A stretch of 10,935 bases of DNA from a bacterium. GTDB lineage: Bacteria > Verrucomicrobiota > Verrucomicrobiae > JAJYAR01. The position numbers were made by a program, and so were the translations under genes. Shown in pieces: positions 1 to 7,287 of the stretch (position 1 is its first letter; the number at the start of each line of letters is the position of its first letter). The stretch spans positions 1 through 10,935 of the forward strand of contig JAJYAR010000053.1 of NCBI GenBank assembly GCA_021779435.1, in the 5' to 3' direction. The notes beneath the pieces were generated by a model. It saw only the letters and a program-made list of their open reading frames with translations, had not been told where the DNA came from and ran no database searches.

Positions 1-1386
1 CTCGGCCACGTCCCGGGAAACGCTTTCCAGATGCTCGCGGTGGGCGAGTTGGTCCTCGGTGACGCCGAGCCAGCCTAGCCAGTTGCTTTCATCCTTACCG
101 GTCCACAGGCGCGCGTCGTGGGCCCACAGCCGGCGCACCTTGCCCGTGATCTGCCACTCCTCGAGCGTCTCTTCCACCTTCTTGGCAAGACCGCCCGGCA
201 GCGCGTAGCTCATGCGGTTGACGTCGCTGCCTATGGCGACTTTGCACTTGCGGTCGACCGAGTTCAGGAGTTTGTCGAAGGCGTCGGCGAAAAGTTTCAC
301 GCCCTGCTTGACGAGGTCGCTGGTCACCTGCTGCATCGAGATGCCGGCTTTGCCGAGGGTGTCCATGACGTCATGGGCGGCGATGACGTCGTCTTCCAGG
401 CTCGCCCGCGCATGACCATGGTCGCGGAACGCCTCGAGCGTGGCGGGCGGGATGGTGTTTACGGTATCCGGGCCGATCAGTTCTTCGACGTACAGCACGT
501 CGGAGTAACTGGGATCTTTCGTGCCGGTGCTCGCCCAGAGCAGGCGCTGGGTCATGGCGCCGCGTGCGGCGAGCGCCGCCCACCGCGGGCCGCCGAACAG
601 CTCTTTGTAGCGCTGGTAAGTCAGTTTTCCGTTTGCGATGGCGACCTTACCGGGGAGGCCGGAAAGCATGGCGCGCTCGGAGGGATCCGCGGCGGTCTTC
701 AGCCGCGCTTTGACCATGGAATCGATGGCGGAGTCGATGCGGCTAATGAAGAAACTGGCGACGCTCGCCACGCGGCTGACGTCGCCGCCTGATTTGCCGT
801 ACGCCTCGACGCCCGCAATGTAGGCCTCCGCCACCCGTTCGTAGACTTCAAGGGCGAAAAGCAGGGTGACGTTGACGTTGATGCCTTCGCCGATGAGGGT
901 TTCAACCGCCGGAATGCCCGCGTCTGTGCCCGGAACCTTGATCATGAGGTTCTCGCGGTTGACGGCCTTCCAGAGCCGGCGCGCTTCCTCGATCGTGCCC
1001 TGGGTGTCGTTGGCCAGAAACGGGGAAACTTCGAGGCTGACGTAGCCGTCGCGCCGCTTCGTCCTGTCATAAACCGGGCGCAGCACGTCGGCGGCGTCCT
1101 GAATGTCGCGGAGCGCGATCCGCTCATAGAACTCCATCGGGGAGATGTCGAGCTTTTGCAGCTCTTCCACGATGTCGCTGTAGTCGGTGCTGCCGGCGAT
1201 CGCCTTCTCAAATATCGACGGATTCGAGGTTACTCCCCCGAGACCGTCGTGTTCGACCATCGCGGCCAACTCGCCGCTGGTGAGCAGGCTGCGACGGATG
1301 TAGTCGAGCCAGGGCGACTGTCCGTATTTATTGAGTTCCTTCAGGCGGCTGGTTGCCGCCATCGTTGCGGTCGTCGTGGGATTCAT
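1..1386 (-). CDS. tal: Transaldolase, probably the N-terminal part of a bifunctional transaldolase/glucose-6-phosphate isomerase (3' end outside window)
   Basis: An open frame of 462 codons runs from ATG at 1386 to the left edge without a stop. Transaldolase moves a dihydroxyacetone unit between sugar phosphates in the non-oxidative pentose phosphate pathway in the cytoplasm. Visible family landmarks: GQSPWLDYI near residues 22-30, GVTSNPSIFEKA at 51-62, SLEVSPFLANDT at 117-128, the Schiff-base lysine K150 in NLMIKVPGT, the SFFISRIDS motif at 211-219, and LLWASTGTKDPSYSD at 282-296. Stand-alone enzymes of this subfamily end near residue 370. Here the frame continues through KVRRLWAHDARLWTG (416-430), a stretch I recognise from transaldolase/phosphoglucose isomerase fusions just before the isomerase half. 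The fusion is therefore likely, but the isomerase domain itself lies outside the window. The start is chosen for the AGGAGA Shine-Dalgarno 10 nt upstream; M9 is an alternative. It is last of three genes in the tkt-rpiB-tal operon. Confidence 0.93.
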   Translation of the reverse strand, partial: MNPTTTATMAATSRLKELNKYGQSPWLDYIRRSLLTSGELAAMVEHDGLGGVTSNPSIFEKAIAGSTDYSDIVEELQKLDISPMEFYERIALRDIQDAADVLRPVYDRTKRRDGYVSLEVSPFLANDTQGTIEEARRLWKAVNRENLMIKVPGTDAGIPAVETLIGEGINVNVTLLFALEVYERVAEAYIAGVEAYGKSGGDVSRVASVASFFISRIDSAIDSMVKARLKTAADPSERAMLSGLPGKVAIANGKLTYQRYKELFGGPRWAALAARGAMTQRLLWASTGTKDPSYSDVLYVEELIGPDTVNTIPPATLEAFRDHGHARASLEDDVIAAHDVMDTLGKAGISMQQVTSDLVKQGVKLFADAFDKLLNSVDRKCKVAIGSDVNRMSYALPGGLAKKVEETLEEWQITGKVRRLWAHDARLWTGKDESNWLGWLGVTEDQLAHREHLESVSRDVAE

Positions 1387-1396
1387 TGTTGATGCG

Positions 1397-1402
1397 TCTC
1401 CT
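1397..1402 (-). promoter_or_regulatory. Ribosome binding site of the transaldolase gene
   Basis: Read on the minus strand this is AGGAGA, 10 nt before the ATG at 1386. It supports that start over the internal ATG at codon 9. Confidence 0.7.
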
Positions 1403-1441
1403 GTTTGGCGGCGCGCCCTGCCGCGCGTCCGCGCTGTAGCC

Positions 1442-1906
1442 TCAGGCCCCTTGTGAGCCGGTGTACTTCGCCTCTATTTCCTTTACTTTCATTAGACGCC
1501 GCACGTGCCGGTCTCCGTTGCTAAATCGTGCTTTCACGTAGGTGGATACCAGTTCGCGGGCCACCTCGATGCCGGTAATTCGCGAGCCCAACACGAGCAC
1601 GTTCATGTCGTCGTGCTCCACGCCCTGATGCGCGGAGTAAGTATCGTGAGCGATGCCGGCGCGGATACCCTTTATTTTGTTGGCCGCGACGGAGGCGCCG
1701 ATGCCGCTGCCGCAGATCAGGACGCCGCGCTCGGCGCGGCCATCGAGCAGCGCCGACGCCACCGCTTCGGCGAAATCCGGATAGTCTACCGAATCGGTGG
1801 AGTAAGTGCCGACGTCGACGACCTCGTGGCCGGCGCGCCGAAGGTCCTCGGCGACAACGTTCTTCAATTCAAACCCCGCGTGGTCGCTTCCTACGGCGAT
1901 CTTCAT
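1442..1906 (-). CDS. rpiB: Ribose-5-phosphate isomerase B
   Basis: This 154-residue protein interconverts ribulose 5-phosphate and ribose 5-phosphate in the cytoplasm. It is a full-length RpiB/LacAB-family member (usual length about 145-155). Visible motifs are the N-terminal [10 protein letters not shown] with D8-H9, the catalytic cysteine C65 in [15 protein letters not shown], and H98 in [13 protein letters not shown]. The frame is open further upstream to 2149, but that part is tkt sequence read in another frame. The family N-terminus fixes the start at 1906. The start codon overlaps the tkt stop codon (ATGA, 1903-1906), and AGGGAG at 1908-1913 lies immediately before it inside tkt, so translation is probably coupled to tkt. 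The transaldolase follows after 55 nt. Confidence 0.96.
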   Translation of the reverse strand: MKIAVGSDHAGFELKNVVAEDLRRAGHEVVDVGTYSTDSVDYPDFAEAVASALLDGRAERGVLICGSGIGASVAANKIKGIRAGIAHDTYSAHQGVEHDDMNVLVLGSRITGIEVARELVSTYVKARFSNGDRHVRRLMKVKEIEAKYTGSQGA

Positions 1907-3984
1907 GCTCCCTGCGCCTTCCGGATCTCTTCGCGCGCCGCCGAGGCGACGGCGTCTGAGGTGAATCCGAACTTTTTCAGCAATTCTTTGAGCGGCGCCG
2001 ACGCGCCGAATGTGGTCATTCCGATGTGCCTTTCGGCGTACCGCTCCCAGCCGAGCATCGCAGCCTGCTCCACAGCCACTCTTGCGCGGACGGACGGCGG
2101 AAGCACCGCGTCGCGATACGCCCGGTCCTGGCGCTCGAACAATTCCCAACTCGGCATGCTCACCACGCGCGCCTTCACGCCTTCGGCGGTGAGTTTCTCA
2201 TGCGCTCCGACACAGAGCGGCACTTCGCTGCCGGTGCCGATGAGGATGACTTCCGGATCGCCGCCGGGCGAATCGGCCAGCACGTACGCTCCTTTGGCGA
2301 CGCCGGAGGCCGGCGCGTATTTGATGCGGTCCAGCGTCGGGAGCGCCTGCCGCGAAAGGATCAGGGCCACGGGTTCATGGCGCAGTTCTCCGATGACGCG
2401 CCAGGCTTCGGCCGCTTCGTTGGCGTCGCCCGGACGCATCACAATGAGGCCCGGAATCGCCCGCAGCGAGGCAAGCTGCTCGACCGGTTGGTGTGTTGGC
2501 CCGTCCTCGCCCACGCCGATCGAGTCGTGCGTGAAGACGTAGATGACGGGGATCTCCATCAACGCCCCGAGCCGGATCGACGCCCGGCCGTAGTCGCTGA
2601 AGATCAGGAAGCCGGAGCCGTAAGGGCGAATCTTGCTCAGCGAGAGGCCGTTCAGAATCGCACCCATCGCGTGTTCGCGCACGCCGAAATGAAAATTGCG
2701 GCCGGCCGGGTTCTCGGCGCTGAAATCCCCGGCCCCGTCAAACGTCAGCCGCGTCTTGGTGGAGGGGGCGAGGTCTGCCGAACCACCGATGAGCCAGGGC
2801 AGATGCTTCGCCACGGCGTTCAGGACCTTCGCCGAGGAGTCGCGGGTCGCGAGGCCCTTGGCGTCGGCGGGGAAGACCGGAATGTCCTTGTCCCAGCCTT
2901 CGGGAAGCTGACGGTGCTGCATGCGGTAGAGGTGGTCCGCGAGTTCCGGATAAGCGGCCTGGTAGGCGCGGAACTTTCCCATCCACGCTTCGCGCGCCGC
3001 GTGGCCGCGCTTGCCGATGCCCTCGGCGAATGTGTCGTAGACGCCGTCGGGCACCAGGAATTTGGCGTCCTCGGGCCAGCCGTAGTTGCGCTTCGTCAGC
3101 CGGATCTCTTGTTCACCCAGCGGTTCGCCGTGGGCTCCGCTGGTGTCCTGCTTCGTCGGCGCGCCGTAGGCGATGTGGCTGTCGACAATGATCAACGCCG
3201 GACGGTCGCTGCGCGTCGCCACGTGGTAGGCCCGCGCGAGCATCTCGCGGTCGTTGGCGTCGCCGACGCGCGCGACGTTCCATCCGTAGGCGAGGAAGCG
3301 CGTGGCCACGTCGTCGCTGAAGGCAAGACTCGTATTGCCCTCGATGCTGATGTGGTTGTTGTCGTAGATCCAGCAGAGGTTCGAAAGGTTCAGGTGGCCG
3401 GCGAGCGAGGCGGCCTCGCTGCTGATGCCTTCCATCATGCAGCCGTCGCCGCATAGCGACCACACCCGGTAGTCGATCATCTCGAAGCCGGGCCGGTTGA
3501 AGTAGCTCGCCATCCATCGCGCGGCGATCGCCATTCCGAGACTCGTCGCCACGCCCTGCCCCAGCGGCCCCGTGGTGGTTTCCACTCCCGACGTCAGCCG
3601 GTATTCCGGATGCCCGGGGCACTTGCTGCCGAGTTGCCGGAACCGCCGGATGTCGTCGAGCGTGACCGAAACTTCGCCGAGGGTTTCGTATTTCGGGTTG
3701 ACGGCCTTGGTCCGGCTAAGGTGAAGCATCGAGTACAACAGCATTGAGGCGTGGCCGGCTGAAAGCACGAACCGGTCGCGATTCGGCCAGATTGGATCGT
3801 CCGGGTCGAAGTTCAGGAACTCCTGCCAAAGTTCGTACACCACCGGCGCCATCGCCATCGGCGTGCCGGGATGCCCAGAATTGGCTTGCTGCACGGCATC
3901 CATCGCCAGGGTCCGGATCGTATTTATCGCGAGTTGTGCGGCTGCGGGCGGCACGGTCTGCATTTCCGCACTCGGGGACGACAT
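1903..3984 (-). CDS. tkt: Transketolase
   Basis: This 693-residue thiamine-diphosphate enzyme transfers two-carbon ketol units between sugar phosphates, linking the pentose phosphate pathway to glycolysis in the cytoplasm. The length is normal for bacterial Tkt (about 660-700). Landmarks in order: NSGHPGTPM (H38) near the cofactor and substrate, [15 protein letters not shown] (138-152), the ThDP/metal motif GDG (179-181) to DNN (208-210), [10 protein letters not shown] with H285, the catalytic glutamate E437 in [15 protein letters not shown] (462-467), and [17 protein letters not shown] with H486 and H498. The frame is open to 4026, but the start at 3984 has GGGAGGA 11 nt upstream and gives a normal N-terminus. 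It is the first gene of the minus-strand operon and its stop overlaps the rpiB start. Confidence 0.97.
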   Translation of the reverse strand: MSSPSAEMQTVPPAAAQLAINTIRTLAMDAVQQANSGHPGTPMAMAPVVYELWQEFLNFDPDDPIWPNRDRFVLSAGHASMLLYSMLHLSRTKAVNPKYETLGEVSVTLDDIRRFRQLGSKCPGHPEYRLTSGVETTTGPLGQGVATSLGMAIAARWMASYFNRPGFEMIDYRVWSLCGDGCMMEGISSEAASLAGHLNLSNLCWIYDNNHISIEGNTSLAFSDDVATRFLAYGWNVARVGDANDREMLARAYHVATRSDRPALIIVDSHIAYGAPTKQDTSGAHGEPLGEQEIRLTKRNYGWPEDAKFLVPDGVYDTFAEGIGKRGHAAREAWMGKFRAYQAAYPELADHLYRMQHRQLPEGWDKDIPVFPADAKGLATRDSSAKVLNAVAKHLPWLIGGSADLAPSTKTRLTFDGAGDFSAENPAGRNFHFGVREHAMGAILNGLSLSKIRPYGSGFLIFSDYGRASIRLGALMEIPVIYVFTHDSIGVGEDGPTHQPVEQLASLRAIPGLIVMRPGDANEAAEAWRVIGELRHEPVALILSRQALPTLDRIKYAPASGVAKGAYVLADSPGGDPEVILIGTGSEVPLCVGAHEKLTAEGVKARVVSMPSWELFERQDRAYRDAVLPPSVRARVAVEQAAMLGWERYAERHIGMTTFGASAPLKELLKKFGFTSDAVASAAREEIRKAQGA

Positions 3985-3995
3985 AGGTGTCACGC

Positions 3996-4002
3996 TCCTC
4001 CC
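3996..4002 (-). promoter_or_regulatory. Ribosome binding site of tkt
   Basis: On the minus strand this reads GGGAGGA, 11 nt before the ATG at 3984. It favours that start over the upstream in-frame ATG at 4026, which would add 14 residues not typical of transketolases. Confidence 0.65.
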
Positions 4003-4142
4003 AGGTAGGTTGTCTCGGCGGGCCAACCGCTATGCCCGCCTCAAATTGTAGCCCAAGCGCCGGACCGCGGCGCCTTCCCTTTGGACGAATTTCCCTGCAA
4101 GACGTAACAATCCTTTTTCATGCCGGCTCCGATTTCTCCGAT

Positions 4143-4148
4143 AAGAGG
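4143..4148 (+). promoter_or_regulatory. Ribosome binding site deciding the start at 4158
   Basis: AAGAGG lies 9 nt before the ATG at 4158. The frame is open back to 3987, but the upstream in-frame residues lack an equivalent site and read as non-coding, so 4158 is preferred. Confidence 0.55.
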
Positions 4149-4157
4149 TATGAAGAT

Positions 4158-5153
4158 ATGATTTCGATTCGCGCGGCTACAACCGAACTGGAACGGCAGG
4201 AGGCCCTCCGGCTTGTCACGCTCGATTGCCACATCAACACGGTGCGCACCATGGCCCGCTGCGCGCTTGAAGTCGAGGCCGAAATTACGCAATCCTACCG
4301 GGCCTCGCTGGAAAAGCTCGCCGAACGGCTCCAGCGTAGCCATGCCTCCGAGGACCTACGCCTCGCCCAGGACGACCTGAAACATCATGCAACGATCTAT
4401 TACGAAGAGTCGGCCCGCCGCTTAAGCCGGCTCCGTGAGGACTTCTCCGACGCCGCCCGCGCTCTGAGCGAACTGGTCAGCAGCATCACCACGTCTTCCG
4501 ACGACCACGATAAGCTGCTCGAAACCGAGTTGAGCCAGCTAAGCCGGCTTGCCACGCTCTCGGATCCCGCCGAAATCCGAATGCAACTACAAACCGCGGT
4601 CCAGCGCCTCGATGACTGCATCAAGAAAATCCGGACCGAGAACCGCTTCGTCATCGCCCAAATGCGGGATGAAATCCGCACACTGCAGGACCGCGTCTCA
4701 GCGTCCGAGCGCACCTCCGGAACGCACTCCGGCACTACACCGGCCGAATCGCCATTCACGGCCGAGGAAATCGCGCGAAGCTGGATCGAACAGGGCCGCA
4801 ACTTTACCGCTCTCTTCGTCAGTCTGCAGTCCCGTTTTCCGCGTCACGGATCGCCCGCGCCGGAAAACGCCTTCGCCACAATCCAAGCCGAACTGGCCTC
4901 CAATCTCCCGGCCGGAGCCAAGGTGGGCCCTTGGGGCTCCGACTCGATCTGCGCTCTGGCAGAAACCGACAAGAACACCTTGCTCGCGGTGTCGAAAATC
5001 ATTCCCGTGCTCATCCAAAGCCTCAACGAGCCCGGCAAACCCCCGGTCACCTACGGCGCCAGCGGCGTCGTCGAATACCGCGGCGGCGAAAACTTATCGA
5101 GTTTCCTTCGACGCGCCGGAGGCCTTCTTGCCGCCCTCCGCATGACCGCCTGA
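4158..5153 (+). CDS. Helical N-terminal protein with degenerate GGDEF-like C-terminal domain
   Basis: This predicted cytoplasmic protein has 331 residues and no signal peptide or membrane segment. Residues 1-185 are rich in charged, heptad-like helical sequence (coiled coil likely) with a Cys/His segment, LVTLDCHINTVRTMARCALE, at 19-38. Residues 186-200 are a Ser/Thr/Pro-rich linker. Residues 214-328 follow the order of a GGDEF domain: FTALFVSLQSRF in place of the usual LLLIDLDRFK strand, VGPWGSDSICAL (256-267) in place of VGRWGGDEFLVL, and VTYGASGVVEYRGGENLSSFLRRA (297-320) in place of the VTVSIGVAEY strand and following helix. The signature is GSDSI, not GGDEF, and the RxxD inhibitory site is PAGA (251-254). 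Diguanylate cyclase activity is therefore unlikely. A regulatory, scaffold or other nucleotide-related role is possible but not shown. The domain match was made by eye. It stands alone, divergent from tkt and 99 nt before the dehydrogenase gene. Confidence 0.8.
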   Translation: MISIRAATTELERQEALRLVTLDCHINTVRTMARCALEVEAEITQSYRASLEKLAERLQRSHASEDLRLAQDDLKHHATIYYEESARRLSRLREDFSDAARALSELVSSITTSSDDHDKLLETELSQLSRLATLSDPAEIRMQLQTAVQRLDDCIKKIRTENRFVIAQMRDEIRTLQDRVSASERTSGTHSGTTPAESPFTAEEIARSWIEQGRNFTALFVSLQSRFPRHGSPAPENAFATIQAELASNLPAGAKVGPWGSDSICALAETDKNTLLAVSKIIPVLIQSLNEPGKPPVTYGASGVVEYRGGENLSSFLRRAGGLLAALRMTA

Positions 5154-5171
5154 GCTTCCCCGGCGACTGAG

Positions 5172-5210
5172 CTCGTCCCGCTCGTCCCAACTCTTGCCCC
5201 GTTCGTCCCG
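5172..5210. repeat. Imperfect 9-10 bp tandem repeats in the intergenic gap
   Basis: Four consecutive units read CTCGTCCCG, CTCGTCCCAA, CTCTTGCCCC and GTTCGTCCCG. They fill much of the gap between the GGDEF-like gene and the dehydrogenase gene. The first two units are nearly identical and the others diverged. No stem-loop terminator or clear promoter is seen in this gap. Confidence 0.5.
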
Positions 5211-5252
5211 CCCGGCTTGGCCGCAGGCCCCCTGTTCCCTCACACTGGCCCC

Positions 5253-7142
5253 ATGACCGCCCGTTCCGCACTCGTCTTCTGTGTCATGCCGCTGCTTCTT
5301 CCTGCCGCTCCTCCCGCCTCGGGACCGGATGGATCGTGGCCCGTTTACGGCCACGATCCGGGAGGCGCGAAGTTTTCCCCGCTCACTTCGATCAATAAGA
5401 AAAATGTTGCCCAACTGCAGCCGGCCTGGACGTTCCACACCGGAGACATGTACGATCCGCACGGAAAAGGAGGCCGACGGTCCGCGTTCGAGTGCACGCC
5501 CTTATTTATCGACGGAACTCTGTTCGTGACGACCCCGTTCGGACGGCTTCTGGCGCTTGATCCCACGACGGGAAAACAGATCTGGGCGTTCGATCCTCAC
5601 GCCAACTACACCGCCGGCTTCGGCGACTTCGCCAACCGCGGCGCCGCGGCCTGGCGCGATCCGGAGACGCGGCGCCTTCGCCTCTTCGTGGCCACCATCG
5701 ACGCGCAACTGTTCGCCGTGGATGCCGCCAGCGGCAAAGCCGTCGACAGCTTCGGCTCGGGCGGCGTGATCAACCTGCGCCGCGGCCTCCGCAACCCGCC
5801 GCACTACACGGCGGAATACGAGGAGACTTCCCCGCCCGCGGTGATCGGCAACCTAGTCATCGCCGGCTCGGGTATCGCCGACAATGGCTATACCGACGCC
5901 GCCAGCGGCGAGGTACGCGCCTTCGACACTCGCACAGGAAAACTCGCTTGGACGTTTGATCCGATGCCGGGACAGAAGACGGGCGCCGCCAATACCTGGT
6001 CCATCATTTCCACCGACCCGGCTCGCAAACTCGTGTTTCTTCCGACCGGGAGCGCGAGCCCGGACTATTTCGGCGGTCTGCGTCCGGGGGACGACCGCGA
6101 TGCCGATTCGCTCGTCGCGGTACATGCCGAGACCGGCAAGGTGGCCTGGCGGTTTCAGACGGTGCACCACGATTTGTGGGACTACGACGTGGCCAGCCAG
6201 CCGACACTGTTCACGCTAAGGCGGGGTGGGAAGGAGATTCCTGGCATCGCGGTCGGCTCGAAAACCGGCAATCTGTTCCTACTGAACCGGGAAACCGGCG
6301 AGCCGCTGTTCGGGGTCAAGGAACGGCCGGTCCCGCAGTCCGACGTTCCGGGTGAGCAGACATCCCCCACGCAACCTTTCCCGATGCTACCCAAGCCCGT
6401 GGCGCCCCAATCGTTGACCGCGGCGGACGTCTGGGGTCCCACGCCGGAAGACCGCAAATGGTGTGAGGACGTGTTCCGGGGCAAGCGGGCCGAAGGGATA
6501 TTCACTCCTCCCAGCGTCCAAGGCTCTATACTGTTTCCGGGCAACATCGGAGGCATGGCATGGGGCGGCGCGGCGTTCGACTTCCGGCGCGGCCTGCTCA
6601 TCCTGCCAACAAACCGTTTAGCAGCAGTGGCTTACCTGATCCCTCGGGAGAAGTTTGACGCCGAGGAGGGCAAGATGCCAGGCTTCGAATACGCCCGCCA
6701 GCGAGGCACGCCGTACGGGATGGCACGAACCTTTCTGCTCTCCCCGAAGCACCTTCCCTGCAACGCGCCGCCGTGGGGTGCGCTTACCGCGATCGACGCG
6801 AACACGGGCGAGCGAAAGTGGGAAGTCACGCTGGGCTCGGGGCCATGGATCGCGGGCCAACCGGATCTCGGGCCAGGGGAGTACGGCTCTCCCAGTCTTG
6901 GCGGCCCCATTGCGACGGCGTCGGGACTGACTTTCATCGGCGGCACGCTCGACGGCTATATCCGCGCTTTTGATTCGGATACCGGCAAGGAACTTTGGAC
7001 AGCCAAGCTTCCGTCGGCAGCTCGCGCCACCCCGATGACATACGAGGCCGGCGGGAAGCAGTACCTGGTGATCGCGGCGGGAGGTTTCGACACGCCCGGA
7101 TCGGCTTTATCGGACACTCTCGTGGCATTTGCTCTGCCCTAA
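5253..7142 (+). CDS. Secreted PQQ-dependent dehydrogenase, glucose dehydrogenase (Gcd)-like, without membrane anchor
   Basis: This 629-residue quinoprotein is expected to oxidise a sugar or alcohol in the periplasm with pyrroloquinoline quinone as cofactor. Residues 1-23 form a signal peptide (basic start, hydrophobic core, Ala/Pro-rich end). The rest follows the beta-propeller part of Escherichia coli Gcd from WPVYGHDPGGAKFSPL (29-44) to the end, with repeated blades such as GYIRAFDSDTGKELW (568-582). Matching landmarks are FQTVHHDLWDYDVASQPTL (301-319), SKTGNLFLLNR (336-346), EGIFTPPSVQG (414-424), GVPYG-like GTPYG (485-489) and ATPMTYEAGGKQYLVIAAGG (592-611). D310 and K337 sit 27 apart, as do Gcd D466 and K493, the proposed active-site pair. 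The membrane-spanning N-terminus of Gcd (about 150 residues) is absent, so the electron acceptor may differ. Substrate is unknown. The start at 5253 has no clear Shine-Dalgarno; a TTG at 5217 would spoil the signal peptide. Confidence 0.9.
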   Translation: MTARSALVFCVMPLLLPAAPPASGPDGSWPVYGHDPGGAKFSPLTSINKKNVAQLQPAWTFHTGDMYDPHGKGGRRSAFECTPLFIDGTLFVTTPFGRLLALDPTTGKQIWAFDPHANYTAGFGDFANRGAAAWRDPETRRLRLFVATIDAQLFAVDAASGKAVDSFGSGGVINLRRGLRNPPHYTAEYEETSPPAVIGNLVIAGSGIADNGYTDAASGEVRAFDTRTGKLAWTFDPMPGQKTGAANTWSIISTDPARKLVFLPTGSASPDYFGGLRPGDDRDADSLVAVHAETGKVAWRFQTVHHDLWDYDVASQPTLFTLRRGGKEIPGIAVGSKTGNLFLLNRETGEPLFGVKERPVPQSDVPGEQTSPTQPFPMLPKPVAPQSLTAADVWGPTPEDRKWCEDVFRGKRAEGIFTPPSVQGSILFPGNIGGMAWGGAAFDFRRGLLILPTNRLAAVAYLIPREKFDAEEGKMPGFEYARQRGTPYGMARTFLLSPKHLPCNAPPWGALTAIDANTGERKWEVTLGSGPWIAGQPDLGPGEYGSPSLGGPIATASGLTFIGGTLDGYIRAFDSDTGKELWTAKLPSAARATPMTYEAGGKQYLVIAAGGFDTPGSALSDTLVAFALP

Positions 7143-7287
7143 GAGGGCGTACACGTGGATGAGCGAGTGCGGCCAAATCGGTCAGCGGCAAAGATTTCTT
7201 TCAACGAGAGGAAACCAACCCGAACCGTTTCACGCTAACCTAATGGAAGGTGTGGCCGCCGCCGGCTGCCCTTCCTCGCTTAGCGTC
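7143..7287. other. Intergenic region before the efflux operon
   Basis: These 145 nt follow the dehydrogenase stop codon. GAAAC (7211-7215) and GTTTC (7227-7231) form a weak 5-bp inverted repeat with an 11-nt loop. I see no convincing terminator with a T-run and no strong sigma-70 promoter. A promoter for the efflux genes is expected here but cannot be placed. The adaptor frame is open across this stretch, but that part has no protein-like character. Confidence 0.4.

Larger units (their letters stand above)
3985..4157. promoter_or_regulatory. Divergent intergenic control region between tkt and the GGDEF-like gene
   Basis: These 173 nt separate two divergent genes and must hold both promoters. 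On the minus strand TACAAT (4045-4050) is a possible -10 element for tkt, though I see no good -35 before it. On the plus strand TTGGAC (4081-4086) and TAACAA (4105-4110), 18 nt apart, are a weak possible pair for the gene at 4158. CTCCGAT occurs twice (4127-4133 and 4136-4142), 9 nt apart. The region's role follows from gene orientation; the individual elements are guesses. Confidence 0.4.

Noticed and set aside
1411..1426. GC-only hairpin (5-bp stem, 6-nt loop) between rpiB and the transaldolase gene
   Set aside because: The stem is short, there is no T-run on the minus strand, and such palindromes arise easily in GC-rich DNA. A terminator inside this operon is not supported.
1505..2542. 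Plus-strand open frame of 345 codons across rpiB and tkt
   Set aside because: It spans two well-supported minus-strand genes and shows no domain.
2026..3456. Long plus-strand open frame of 476 codons opposite tkt
   Set aside because: It is antisense to a clear transketolase. Long mirror frames are common in high-GC coding DNA, and the translation shows no recognisable domain.
3987..4157. N-terminal extension of the GGDEF-like protein back to 3987
   Set aside because: The extra 57 residues have no protein-like pattern, would leave almost no room for the divergent promoters, and a better start with AAGAGG exists at 4158.
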